Below are positions 23,989-32,385 of a DNA stretch of 36,508 bases, in pieces. The DNA lies in NCBI GenBank assembly GCA_919901555.1, contig CAKKPG010000203.1:1-36508 (forward strand). The letters run 5' to 3'. The notes under the pieces were generated by a model that was not told where the DNA came from, made no database searches, and saw nothing but the letters and a program-made list of their open reading frames with translations. The position numbers and the translations under genes were made by a program. The stretch's first letter is position 1, and every line of letters starts with the position of its first letter. Source of the stretch: Nitrospiria bacterium. Lineage in GTDB: Bacteria > Nitrospirota > UBA9217.

Positions 23989-24089
23989 CTGCAGAATGTG
24001 CGGTTTTAAAGGGAATTTTGAAGTGCGCGGCGAAGTGAAATGAATAAAAGAAGAGCAGGTGATGGTAATGTATACAAAAGAGGACTCAG

Positions 24090-24242
24090 ATGAGCGGCGT
24101 AGAGGGGATAAGTCTTTTGCTTCTCAATGCGATATTCTATGCTGTCACAGCCGGCTACAAGGAGGAGGAGATCGGCAAAGCGCTTTTCCTTTCCCCGTGC
24201 AATAAAAGTAACTACTCAGGCCTGCCGAAGCGAAGCGGCTGA
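24090..24242 (+). other. Weak 50-codon ORF in the nifH-ntrC spacer
   Basis: An ATG after AAAGAGGACTCAG opens a 50-codon frame (MSGVEGISLLLLNAIF...) that ends inside the palindrome at 24208-24255. The middle has one hydrophobic stretch and KEEEIGKAL. There is no homology I recognise, and the frame end is encoded by repeat DNA. It is listed because the 392-base gap 23936-24327 otherwise contains only promoter, palindrome and terminator. Confidence 0.2.
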
Positions 24243-24255
24243 CCTGAGTAGTTGC
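24208..24255. repeat. GTAACTACTCAGG palindrome, copy 2
   Basis: GTAACTACTCAGGCC (24208-24222) and GACCTGAGTAGTTGC (24241-24255) pair around a CTGCCGAAGCGAAGCGG loop that itself contains a small stem. The outer arms match the element at 10965-11087, so the family has a conserved border with a variable centre. Confidence 0.75.
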
Positions 24256-24256
24256 C

Positions 24257-24292
24257 AATAAAAAAGGTTGGGCAGAAATACTTTGCCCAACC
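24257..24292 (-). terminator. Rho-independent terminator of the ntrBC operon
   Basis: On the minus strand GGTTGGGCA, a 9-base loop and TGCCCAACC are followed by TTTTTTATT. The perfect 9-bp stem and T-run lie 36 bases after the ntrC stop and separate it from the nif promoter. Confidence 0.9.
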
Positions 24293-24327
24293 CTCGACAT
24301 GCGGAAATACTCTGTATGCACGTCACA

Positions 24328-25788
24328 TCACTCTTCTTCTTCTTCCAGCTCTGTTTCCCCTTCCTCGCCAAAGGGCCCCTTGATCCCGAGGTCCTTGATC
24401 TTCTTCCTGAGCGTATTGCGGTTGATGCCGAGGAGGTTCGCGGCGCGCACCTGGTTGCCCTCGGTCTTTTTGAGCACCAGGGTGATGAGCGGCTTCTCCA
24501 CGCGCTGGATCACCATGGAGTGGATGTCCCCCTGTTCGAGCCCGCCCATCCGGTCAACGAGGTCAGAGAGCTTCTCTTCCAGAAAGTTTTCGAAAGAAAG
24601 CGCCACGCCGTGGCCCGGCTTGAATATCTGGGGCGGCAGGGCGTCGGGGAATATCTTGTCTCCGGGAGAGAGCGTGATGGCGCGCTGGACGGCGTTCTCG
24701 AGTTCGCGGACGTTCCCGGGCCAGTCGTAGGCCCGGAGGATCTTGAGCGTCTCCGGGGTCAGCACCTTGCGGACCCCTCCCGGTCCTGCCTGATATTTCT
24801 GGAAAAAGTACTCGGCGAGGGGGGCGATATCGTCCTTGCGTTTTCTGAGGGGCGGCAGGTTGATCTGGATGACGTTGAGACGGTAGAACAGGTCTTCCCG
24901 GAACCGCTTCTCGCGCACGGCCTTGTCGAGATTATGGTGCGTGGCGGCGATCACCCGCGCGTCGGTCTTGATGGGGTCCGTGCCGCCGACGCGGTCGAAC
25001 TCCTTTTCCTGGAGCACGCGCAGGAGCTTTCCCTGGAGGGAGAGGCTCATGTCGCCGATCTCATCGAGAAAGAGCGTGCCCCCTGCCGCGGCCTCGAACT
25101 TTCCGATCTTGCGGCCGACGGCGCCGGTGAATGCCCCCTTCTCGTGCCCGAAGAGCTCGCTTTCGAGGAGCTCCGAGGGGATGGCGGCGGAGTTCACCGC
25201 CACAAAGGGCCGTCCCGCCCGCTTGCTGTGATAGTGGATGGCGCGGGCGACCAGCTCCTTTCCCGTGCCGCTCTCGCCGTGGATGAGGACCGTGGCGTCG
25301 CTCTCGGCCACGCGGCCGATGGTCTTGTAGATCTCCTGCATGGAGGGGGTGTTGCCCACAAGCCCGCCGTCGTATTTTTCCCGCACCTCGGCGCGGAGGG
25401 CGGTCACCTCGAGATTGAGACGCCTCACCTCGATGGCCTTGCGCACCAGGACGTTCACCTCGTCGAGGTCGAAGGGCTTGGTTATGTAGTCGTAGGCCCC
25501 CCGCCGCATGGCCTCGATGGCGTTCTGCATGGTGGCCTGGGCCGTCATGATAATGACGGAAACGGCGCGCCCTTCGCCCTGGATCTTTTCAAGCGCTTCG
25601 AGGCCGCTCATCCCCGGCATGCGGATGTCCATGAGCACGACGGCGACGGCGCCGTCCTTGAGCCCTTCGAAGGCCTCGGCCGCGTCCTTGGCGAGCACCG
25701 TCGCGATGCCCTCTTTTTCCAGGGACTTCTTGAGCACCCAGCGGACGCTCTCGTCGTCGTCGACTATGAGGACTTTTTCATTGGTCAT
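24328..25788 (-). CDS. ntrC: NtrC-type sigma-54 response regulator
   Basis: This 486-residue protein has a receiver domain with D54 (VVLMDIRMP), an AAA+ domain with Walker A GESGTGKE (171-178), the GAFTGA loop (218-223), and a Fis-type DNA-binding domain (AANLLGINRNTLRKKI). It ends in an unusual acidic tail (ELEEEEE). The partner kinase upstream and the neighbouring nif and glnK-amtB operons, each with a perfect sigma-54 promoter, point to nitrogen control; binding sites were not identified by sequence alone. I use ATG 25788; the TTG at 25806 lies inside a tandem repeat. No good ribosome site is visible, so translation may depend on coupling to ntrB despite the 111-base spacer. The end of this gene exists as an orphan copy at 13004-13160. 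Confidence 0.9.
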   Translation of the reverse strand: MTNEKVLIVDDDESVRWVLKKSLEKEGIATVLAKDAAEAFEGLKDGAVAVVLMDIRMPGMSGLEALEKIQGEGRAVSVIIMTAQATMQNAIEAMRRGAYDYITKPFDLDEVNVLVRKAIEVRRLNLEVTALRAEVREKYDGGLVGNTPSMQEIYKTIGRVAESDATVLIHGESGTGKELVARAIHYHSKRAGRPFVAVNSAAIPSELLESELFGHEKGAFTGAVGRKIGKFEAAAGGTLFLDEIGDMSLSLQGKLLRVLQEKEFDRVGGTDPIKTDARVIAATHHNLDKAVREKRFREDLFYRLNVIQINLPPLRKRKDDIAPLAEYFFQKYQAGPGGVRKVLTPETLKILRAYDWPGNVRELENAVQRAITLSPGDKIFPDALPPQIFKPGHGVALSFENFLEEKLSDLVDRMGGLEQGDIHSMVIQRVEKPLITLVLKKTEGNQVRAANLLGINRNTLRKKIKDLGIKGPFGEEGETELEEEEE

Positions 25789-25790
25789 AT

Positions 25791-25896
25791 TTTTGGACCG
25801 AGGCAACCATGTTGCCGTTGTTATGGACTGAGGGAACCATGTTCCCGTGCTTTACGTCGACACGGTCGACTTGGTCCACACGGTCGGCTTGCTCCA
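25791..25896. repeat. Two tandem repeats with palindromic cores between ntrB and ntrC
   Basis: A 30-bp unit is present twice (25791-25820 and 25821-25850); its cores are the palindromes GGCAAC-CAT-GTTGCC (25802-25816) and GGGAAC-CAT-GTTCCC (25832-25846), in which a G/C change has been compensated on both arms. Next, an 18-bp unit CACGGTCGACTTGGTCCA is present twice (25861-25878 and 25879-25896) with two differences. Confidence 0.85.
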
Positions 25897-25899
25897 CAA

Positions 25900-27015
25900 T
25901 CATCCCGCCAGCGGCAGATACACGCTGAACGTGGTCCCCTCGCTCTCCTGGCTCTCCACCCGGATCGTGCCGAGGTGTTCCTGCACGATCTGGTAGGAAA
26001 GCGCCAGACCCAGCCCCACGCCCCGGTCCTTGGTCGTAAAAAACGGCGCGAAGATATCGTTCAAATGCTCCTGTTTGATGCCGGGACCGGTGTCGCCCAC
26101 TTTGACGACCATGAGCCGGTGCTTCTTGCCGTCGGCCTGTACGCTCGTGAACAGGTCCGACATCCTCGTGACCACCGTCAGCTTGCCTCCCGAAGGCATC
26201 GCCTCGATGGCGTTCTTGATAAGGTTCAAGAACACCTGGACCAGCTGATCGTGGTTGCCGGCGATGTCGGGCAGGCTCGGGTCGTACTGGCGTGAAAGAA
26301 CCACGCCGTTCTGTTTCGCGCTCTCCTCATTCAGGACGAGCGCGCGGTCGATGATGCTGTGGATGTTATGTCTTTTGACCTCGCGCGGTTTGATCCGCGT
26401 AAAATCAAGAATGCCCTCGAGCACGCGGTTCAGCCTGTCCGCCTCTTTCAGGATGACATCAAGGTATTCTATGAGGCCCCTGCCGTCGGGGCAGGGCGCG
26501 GACTGCGCCTGGAGGTCCGACTTCATGAGTTGCGCCGCGCCCCGTATCCCCACGAGCGGGTTCTTGATCTCATGGGCGATGCCGGCCGCGATCATGCCGA
26601 TGGCCGCCAGCCGGTCGGACCTCCTCATGCGCTCCTTAAGGTCTCTCACGCCGGCCTGGTCCCGTATCGTCAGGATGACGCCCACGGAGGCTCCGTCCTT
26701 GTCCGTAAGAACGCTCGTCACAAGCCCTGCGGGGAGCGGTGGGCGGTGCTTGAGCGTCAGTTCCGCCTCGTAATCGGAGTATGACCTGCCCGTGGAAAGG
26801 GTCTTCTCGATCTGGCCCGCCACCGCGGGGTTCTCGGAAAAGACTTCTTGTATTTTTCTCCCCACCGCGTCCGCGGCGGTGATGCCGGTCATTTCCTCGA
26901 CTGCCCTGTTCCAGATCAGGGTGCGGCCTTCGGCATCCGCCACAACCACCCCGTCCACGATCCCGGCCAGGATGTCGGCGGTAAGGTCCTTGATCTGTGA
27001 GTTCAGTGCCAGCAT
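25900..27015 (-). CDS. ntrB: NtrB-type soluble histidine kinase
   Basis: This 371-residue kinase has an N-terminal PAS domain (about 12-120; ADAEGRTLIWNRAVEEMTG), a HisKA domain with H148 in AGIAHEIKNPL, and an HATPase domain (NLIKNAIEAM, DTGPGI, GLGLALS). There are no membrane helices, as in NtrB, whose activity is set by PII proteins. It lies upstream of the NtrC-type gene and between the nif and glnK-amtB clusters. The ATG at 27015 has an in-frame TAG two codons upstream and no ribosome site; a weak TTGAAT-N17-TATCTA could start transcription at the ATG itself, but the -10 is poor. Function as a nitrogen sensor is inferred from context. Confidence 0.85.
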   Translation of the reverse strand: MLALNSQIKDLTADILAGIVDGVVVADAEGRTLIWNRAVEEMTGITAADAVGRKIQEVFSENPAVAGQIEKTLSTGRSYSDYEAELTLKHRPPLPAGLVTSVLTDKDGASVGVILTIRDQAGVRDLKERMRRSDRLAAIGMIAAGIAHEIKNPLVGIRGAAQLMKSDLQAQSAPCPDGRGLIEYLDVILKEADRLNRVLEGILDFTRIKPREVKRHNIHSIIDRALVLNEESAKQNGVVLSRQYDPSLPDIAGNHDQLVQVFLNLIKNAIEAMPSGGKLTVVTRMSDLFTSVQADGKKHRLMVVKVGDTGPGIKQEHLNDIFAPFFTTKDRGVGLGLALSYQIVQEHLGTIRVESQESEGTTFSVYLPLAG

Positions 27016-27071
27016 GAACTATAGATAACACAATATATTTGAGTATTCAAGTGAATTTATGGTATAGTCCA

Positions 27072-27351
27072 CCGATTGCGGATTGTAGATTTCGGATCGC
27101 GGATTAAAATCCTAACCCGGACAAACCGGAACCAAAAATAAATTCATATTTACCACGGATGCACACTGATAACCACGGAAAAGAATTCAAGATTCAGTCT
27201 TTTGGTTTTTTTCCATCCGTGCAACTCCGTGTTAATCCGTGGTAAAATGGTTCTTAGATTTTCTTGCCATGTTGAGAAAAATTTGACTCGTAACTGACTA
27301 AAACCATTCGACGTAAAAACGAATTTTACTTTCAATCCGCAATCCGCAATC
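27072..27351. repeat. Repeat-filled spacer between ntrB and the EamA gene
   Basis: This stretch has no gene. In order it holds CGATTGCGGATTGTAGATTTC units, a CTAACCCGGACAAACCGGAACC border (27111-27131), a long inverted repeat with arms TTACCACGGATGCACACTGA and AACTCCGTGTTAATCCGTGG (27148-27247), and two CAATCCGC units abutting the ATG of the next gene. The border is shared with 1012-1031 and 22938-22958. Confidence 0.75.
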
Positions 27352-28224
27352 ATGATGAGCCTCCGCCTCATACTCGTCTCCATTATCTGGGGGGTAAACT
27401 TTGCGTTCGTAAAATTTGCCCTCTCAGACTTTCTTCCCCTGAGCTTCACCGTGGTGCGGTTCTCGCTGGGCGCGCTGTTTCTCATGGGCGTCATGCTCGT
27501 CACCAGGGAACCCTTCGGCATCGCGCGGAAAGACCGCGCCCCCCTTATCCGGCTCGGCCTCATCGGGATAACGCTGTACAACATCTTTTTCATGGAGGGC
27601 CTCAAGTATACGACAGCGTCACACTCGGCCCTCCTCATCTCCTTGTCACCCCTGTTCGCGGCCCTCATCCAGGCCGCATCGGGAAAAGAGCGGATCACCG
27701 GCGCCGTCGGCATGGGGCTTCTCCTCTCGTCCATCGGGGTGTTCCTCATCATCCGCAGCCACGCCAACGGCCTGGATTTTTCATCAGGCGGGCTCTTCGG
27801 AGACGTCCTCACGCTCTGCGCCTCGGTGTTCTGGGCCCTCTATACCCTGAAAGCGAAGCCGCTCCTCGAAGCCTATTCTCCCGTCAAGGTCACCGCCTAC
27901 ACCATGGCTACGGGGTCGCTGTTGCTCCTGCCCGTGGGAATGTACGAGCTCATCCATCAAACCTGGAGCACGATATCGGCCCCGACCTGGGCGGCCCTCG
28001 GCTTCGCGGCCTTTATTTCCGGAGGGCTCGCCTTCAGCCTCTGGTACCAGGGCGTAAAGAGGATCGGTGTTACCCGGACCATCGTCTACCATTATCTCGT
28101 GCCCTTCGTTGCCGTGGTCTTTGCCGCGATCTTTCTGGACGAGCACATATCTTCCGTGCAGGTCCTGGGCGGCCTTTCGATTCTGACCGGGGTCTCCCTC
28201 GTGCAGAGAAGCAGGACCGTCTAA
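27352..28224 (+). CDS. EamA-family (DMT superfamily) transporter
   Basis: This 290-residue protein has ten hydrophobic segments in two EamA repeats (about 5-135 and 148-285), with the family's SIIWGVNFAFVKFAL start and FWALYTLKAKPLL second-repeat start. Members export or import metabolites such as amino acids; the substrate cannot be read here. The start ATGATG directly abuts a CAATCCGC repeat and no ribosome site is visible, so it is weakly translated or its leader is unusual. It is transcribed divergently from ntrB and faces amtB. Confidence 0.88.
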   Translation: MMSLRLILVSIIWGVNFAFVKFALSDFLPLSFTVVRFSLGALFLMGVMLVTREPFGIARKDRAPLIRLGLIGITLYNIFFMEGLKYTTASHSALLISLSPLFAALIQAASGKERITGAVGMGLLLSSIGVFLIIRSHANGLDFSSGGLFGDVLTLCASVFWALYTLKAKPLLEAYSPVKVTAYTMATGSLLLLPVGMYELIHQTWSTISAPTWAALGFAAFISGGLAFSLWYQGVKRIGVTRTIVYHYLVPFVAVVFAAIFLDEHISSVQVLGGLSILTGVSLVQRSRTV

Positions 28225-28248
28225 CAACGTGTAACTACTTTAAGAAAT

Positions 28249-28280
28249 GGGGTTGGCATGGTGGCAGCCATGTCAACCCC
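28249..28280 (-). terminator. Hairpin between the convergent EamA and amtB genes
   Basis: GGGGTTGGCATGG and CCATGTCAACCCC form a strong stem with one bulge. On the minus strand it is followed by ATTTCTTAAAG, a modest T-rich tail, so it may end the amtB transcript; on the plus strand there is no T-run. A partial GTAACTACT arm precedes it. Confidence 0.55.
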
Positions 28281-28352
28281 GGTGGGAATGGACCGAAGCG
28301 CGTCCGCGCACGACTTCAGTGTTTTTTGCCGCTCCCTGCCGGGAGGGTTTTC

Positions 28353-29684
28353 TTACAGGTTGTACGCCTTCTCCCCGTGCTGGCTTTCGTCCAGTCCCGT
28401 AACTTCCTGCTCGACATCAACCCTGATCCCCACGACCGCCTTGATGATCATGAAGAGCACGAAGGTCATGACCCCGCTGTAGACCAGGGTGGCTGCCACG
28501 GCGATGAACTGCGTCCAGAGCTGGCCGGGATTGCCGTAGAGAAGGCCCTTGCCCAACTCATTGACGGATGGATCGGCGAAGACGCCCGTCAGGAGGGCGC
28601 CGATGGTCCCACCGATGCCGTGAATGCCGAAGGCATCGAGGGTGTCGTCATAGCCCAGCATGGGCTTGAGCTTTGCCACGGCGTAGAACGGTATAATGCC
28701 CGCGGCAATGCCGATGATCATGGCGCCCGAGATGTTCACGAAGCCCGCTGCCGGCGTGATGGCCACCAGCCCGCCCACGGCGCCTGACGCCAGACCAAGG
28801 ACCGTCGGCTTCCCGGAGTGCAGCCACTCCGTGAACATCCAGGCCAGGGCAGCCACGGCTGTGGCCGTATTGGTGTTGATGAAGGCCGCTCCGGCAAGGC
28901 CGTTCGCCGCCAGGGCGGAGCCCGCATTGAACCCGAACCAGCCGAACCACAGGAGCCCCGCTCCGGTGATCACGAGGGTGAGGTTGCTCGGCAGGATGGC
29001 CTTTTCCTTCCGCTTGCCGAGGACCAGGGCGCCCACGAGCGCCGCGATGCCGGCGTTGACGTGCACCACCGTGCCGCCGGCGAAGTCGAGGGCCCCGAGC
29101 TTGGCGAGGAAGCCCCCGCCCCAGACCCAGTGGGCCACGGGAAGATACACCACGGTCATCCAGAGGATGGAGAAGAGCACCCAGGCCGAGAACTTCATCC
29201 GCTCGATGTAGGCGCCGCTGGCCAGGGCCACGGTAATCGCCGCGAAGGTGAGCTGGTACATGATGAAGAGGTACTCAGGGATGGTCTTCGCCAGGTCGCT
29301 GATGCTGTTCACCCCCACCCCTTTCAGGAGCAGCTTCTCCGCGCCGCCGATGATGCCCCGGAGGTCCGTTCCAAAGGAAAAGGTGTACCCGTAGACGACC
29401 CAGAGAACGCTCACCATGCAGAAGGTGACGAAGGTCATGGCCATGGTGTTGAGCGAGTCCTTGCGCTTCGCCAGGCCTCCGTAGAAGAGCGCCAGCCCCG
29501 GGATGGACATAAGCATGACCAGGGCCGTCGCCACGATCATCCACGCGGTATCTCCCGTGTCGATCTTGAGCGCAGGCGCGACAGCCGGGGCCTCTTCAGC
29601 CGTGATTATGGCTGGAGCAAAAAGCGCCGCAACAATGAAAACCAGCGCCAGTACGATATTTTTTTTTGAGCCGATCATTTTCAT
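28353..29684 (-). CDS. amtB: Ammonium transporter AmtB
   Basis: This 443-residue channel has a cleavable signal-like N-terminus (KKNIVLALVFIVAALFAP...) followed by the Amt fold of about eleven helices. The pore twin histidines are in VVHVNAGIAAL and FGIHGIGGTIGAL, and the family motif GLALFYGGLAKRKDSLN is present. It lets NH3/NH4+ cross the inner membrane and is blocked by GlnK when nitrogen is plentiful. GGGAGG precedes ATG 29684. It is 38 bases downstream of glnK, and the whole unit has a sigma-54 promoter at 31075-31089. Confidence 0.97.
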   Translation of the reverse strand: MKMIGSKKNIVLALVFIVAALFAPAIITAEEAPAVAPALKIDTGDTAWMIVATALVMLMSIPGLALFYGGLAKRKDSLNTMAMTFVTFCMVSVLWVVYGYTFSFGTDLRGIIGGAEKLLLKGVGVNSISDLAKTIPEYLFIMYQLTFAAITVALASGAYIERMKFSAWVLFSILWMTVVYLPVAHWVWGGGFLAKLGALDFAGGTVVHVNAGIAALVGALVLGKRKEKAILPSNLTLVITGAGLLWFGWFGFNAGSALAANGLAGAAFINTNTATAVAALAWMFTEWLHSGKPTVLGLASGAVGGLVAITPAAGFVNISGAMIIGIAAGIIPFYAVAKLKPMLGYDDTLDAFGIHGIGGTIGALLTGVFADPSVNELGKGLLYGNPGQLWTQFIAVAATLVYSGVMTFVLFMIIKAVVGIRVDVEQEVTGLDESQHGEKAYNL

Positions 29685-29722
29685 TTTATATTCCTCCCTG
29701 TTTCTTTCACCGCATTATTTTC

Positions 29723-30175
<453 letters not shown>

Positions 30176-30194
30176 TCACGATACGATATGCTTT

Positions 30195-30944
30195 TCAAAA
30201 ATTGATGTCCAGCTGCGTTGTCCACTTCCATGCGCCGTTGATCGCCTGTTCGTTAAACCACACCGGACCCGTGAGCAGGCTGATGTCCTTGGTGAAGAAA
30301 TAGTAGAGGCCGACACCGCCGCCGCCGATAGCGTTCTTTCCCGAGGCATAGTCGGCGGCAAAAACGAATTTGTTGTACTCGTTCCCCGCAGCATCCTTAG
30401 CCGACTTGAACCCCCGGTCGAAGGCCACCATGTAGCCCGTGTTCTCCTTGGTGCCGTCCGTGGCGAGCAATACCTTGCTGTTGCCGATGTACGGTCCCAC
30501 AGTCAGCCTTCCCACGCCGGGAAGGGTCTTGCCGATCACGCCGTAGACGATGTCTTGATTGGTCACGTCCTTTTTCGTCCCCACGTTGAAGATGCCGACT
30601 TGCAGCGCGGGAGCTCCTTTGAACAGAGCATTTTCGGGAGCCCCGATCTTGGCGTTGAAGTAATACGGATAGTCCGACGGATACAGAGCGTCAACGCCGA
30701 CCTCCATTAGAATCTTCTCATACGGAAGCACGCCCATCGTCAAACCGATGTCCGTGGGGAACGCACCCTGCTCGCCAGTCGCAGACCGCTTGCCCGTGGT
30801 GAAGTAATTATCGATACCCAGGTGCAGCACTTTATAGCCCTGAATGTCCATCGTCATCGGCGTCCAGTACGTCGTCGACGGTGTGGCATGCACCGCTGTG
30901 CTCACAAGCAGCACGAACCCCAAAATCAAAACGATCTTCTTCAT
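30195..30944 (-). CDS. Secreted, probable outer-membrane beta-barrel protein of the glnK-amtB operon
   Basis: This 249-residue protein has a clear signal peptide (MKKIVLILGFVLLVSTAVHA) and then a sequence of alternating beta-type segments rich in Tyr, Gly and Phe, ending in LDINF, a terminal aromatic typical of outer-membrane barrels. It has no cysteines and no lipobox. AAGGAGG precedes ATG 30944. It is the first gene after the sigma-54 promoter and before glnK, so it would be made under nitrogen limitation, possibly as an ammonium- or urea-permeable pore; that function is inference. I do not recognise a named family. Confidence 0.8.
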   Translation of the reverse strand: MKKIVLILGFVLLVSTAVHATPSTTYWTPMTMDIQGYKVLHLGIDNYFTTGKRSATGEQGAFPTDIGLTMGVLPYEKILMEVGVDALYPSDYPYYFNAKIGAPENALFKGAPALQVGIFNVGTKKDVTNQDIVYGVIGKTLPGVGRLTVGPYIGNSKVLLATDGTKENTGYMVAFDRGFKSAKDAAGNEYNKFVFAADYASGKNAIGGGGVGLYYFFTKDISLLTGPVWFNEQAINGAWKWTTQLDINF

Positions 30945-31074
30945 TGTATCCTCCTTGACCCCCCATGGGTTGATACCCGTCCCGCAGTGCAGGACATGGT
31001 GAAAAACAGGAAAGACCTCCGGAGCCTTTCGAAGCTGTTGCTGTTCCGCTCACAGCTTTCTGCCTTAACTTATA

Positions 31075-31089
31075 GCAAGGCATGTGCCA
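31075..31089 (-). promoter_or_regulatory. Sigma-54 (-24/-12) promoter of the barrel protein-glnK-amtB operon
   Basis: On the minus strand the sequence is TGGCAC-ATGCC-TTGC, an exact consensus match. The leader to ATG 30944 would be about 120 bases. The rest of the 348-base gap (31090-31292) shows no gene and no clear activator palindrome. Confidence 0.9.
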
Positions 31090-31292
31090 TCTGCGGGGAG
31101 GCAGAACTTTTTAAGGAACAGGCTGATTCTATTGACGTATTTTAGAGGAGGATGTGGCGACGATAGTACGAGGAAGCAAAAGAGGAAGACCGGTTTTTCA
31201 TCACGTGATTCAAAAATAGGCAGTTGGCGCAGGAGCGAAGGTACGGCATGATGGCGGTGCGGCGGTAATTATTGGATCCTGAGAGCGGCGCG

Positions 31293-31547
31293 CTACATGG
31301 CGAGGATTATCTGGATCATCATGGCCAGGTCGTCCTTATGGGCGGCGAATACGGGGCACGAAGGGCAGCTTCCTTTCATGATCGTTTTCCAGCGCGTCTT
31401 CTCCGCGTCGGGCAGGGACGCAATAATGAAGCTCCAGTCCATCTGCCAGCAGCCTTTGTTCTCGTTATACGCCGGGCAGGCGGACTCGCCCTGTTTCTGC
31501 CCTTTGACAAAGCACTTGGGATTCACGTCCCAGCACATGGCGCCCAT
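31293..31547 (-). CDS. Small two-CW-type cysteine protein
   Basis: This 84-residue soluble protein has six cysteines (C5, 12, 24, 33, 61, 64) in a CW...C...CPAY...CW...CPSC pattern. The CW-CPAY-CW half is the same arrangement as the insert in the HAMP region of the kinase at 7337-8965, and corresponds to what is called a two-CW domain. A metal or redox role is plausible but unproven. AGGGAG lies upstream of ATG 31547. It is 39 bases downstream of the CDF-like gene on the same strand, which could link it to metal handling. Confidence 0.75.
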   Translation of the reverse strand: MGAMCWDVNPKCFVKGQKQGESACPAYNENKGCWQMDWSFIIASLPDAEKTRWKTIMKGSCPSCPVFAAHKDDLAMMIQIILAM

Positions 31548-31586
31548 GGTCGATCACTCCCTCGCTCCGCCTGCAGGTCATGAGAT

Positions 31587-32243
31587 TCAGATATTGCGCT
31601 CCGGCCCCGTTTTTTCCGCGCGGTAACCGGTATTGCCCTTGCTCACTTCAAACGCGTCCCATCCCTCCCGCGCCAGAATGGGGAGCATCAGGAGCGCCGC
31701 GGCTGAATCCGCCCACCACCACCCTGCCCATCCAGGGAAGCCCAGGCCCAGAAACAGCATAAGCGCAAGATAGGCCCCGAAAACGGTTTCCATAACATCG
31801 GCCCGCAGCGCCGCGTGCTCAAGCGCCCGCGCGGTGCGGAACTTCATGACCGCCAGCGCCGGCAGCGCAACGAGCGAGAGCGAAGCCACGATAAAGCCGG
31901 CGGCGCTCGCCTCAGGCTTCTCCCGGTAATAGAGCCGGGAGCCGGATTCATTCAAGAGGTACAGTGCGAGGAGAAAAAAAACGACGCCGACCACAAAAAG
32001 AACTTTTCGTTCAAGGAGCATGTGGTCTTGCCCGATTTTCCGCCCTCTCAGTTCCAGGAGAATGCGCCATGCAACGAGGCCTGGTGAAACAGCCAGGAGA
32101 ACGCTGCCCAGGCCGAAACTGAGAAGCGCAATAGAGCCGGAGTCGATCCCCGCGACCACGGCGATCACCGCTGCGGCCAGACCCCAGCCGATCGTGGCAT
32201 ATTCAAGGTACGCTGCTTTTCTAAAGAAGGGTGTCTTGGGCAC
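31587..32243 (-). CDS. Cation diffusion facilitator-like membrane protein, degenerate metal site
   Basis: This 218-residue protein has six hydrophobic segments and the CDF pattern SIALLSFGLGSV in TM2, ALRADVMETV in TM5 and WWADSAAAL in TM6. It ends after the membrane domain without the usual cytoplasmic C-terminal domain. In the TM2 motif the position that is usually aspartate (FGLDS) is glycine, which may impair transport. I use GTG 32243 because AAGGAGG lies 7 bases upstream; the GTG at 32261 is too close to that site. It precedes the two-CW protein gene. Confidence 0.75.
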   Translation of the reverse strand: MPKTPFFRKAAYLEYATIGWGLAAAVIAVVAGIDSGSIALLSFGLGSVLLAVSPGLVAWRILLELRGRKIGQDHMLLERKVLFVVGVVFFLLALYLLNESGSRLYYREKPEASAAGFIVASLSLVALPALAVMKFRTARALEHAALRADVMETVFGAYLALMLFLGLGFPGWAGWWWADSAAALLMLPILAREGWDAFEVSKGNTGYRAEKTGPERNI

Positions 32244-32347
32244 GGCTCCGCCTCCTTGCACAAAAAGATTGTTTTAATTGTAACCTTCCCCGCGGCGATT
32301 GTCAACCGTTTGCATCATTCGCCTGCATCATTCTACTCTGCAACTTT

Positions 32348-32366
32348 CCTGTTGCTATTCAACAGG
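32348..32366. promoter_or_regulatory. Palindrome overlapping the namZ promoter -35
   Basis: CCTGTTG-CTATT-CAACAGG has perfect 7-bp arms and covers the -35 hexamer TTGCTA. The position is typical of a repressor operator. Confidence 0.6.
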
Positions 32367-32380
32367 AGAGCCACTATAAT
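32352..32380 (+). promoter_or_regulatory. Strong sigma-70 promoter of namZ, possibly leaderless
   Basis: TTGCTA (32352-32357), a 17-bp spacer and TATAAT (32375-32380). Transcription would start about 32387, at the ATG of the namZ-like gene (32386), leaving no room for a ribosome site. Confidence 0.65.
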
Positions 32381-32385
32381 CCCGC

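Noticed and set aside
23989-24090. NifA upstream activator site TGT-N10-ACA before nifH
   Set aside because: No spacing-correct match was found on either strand in the first 100 bases upstream of the -24 element.
24268-26295. 675-codon open frame on the plus strand
   Set aside because: It is the antisense shadow of ntrC and ntrB, which have full domain motifs on the minus strand; its own sequence is low-complexity and matches no family.
27022-27050. Leaderless sigma-70 promoter for ntrB (TTGAAT-N17-TATCTA)
   Set aside because: The spacing is right but the -10 matches only three positions and lacks the final T, so it is not listed as a feature.
30832-31083. 83-codon minus-strand frame upstream of the barrel protein
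   Set aside because: It overlaps the start of the barrel gene and begins at the sigma-54 promoter; no ribosome site or recognisable sequence.
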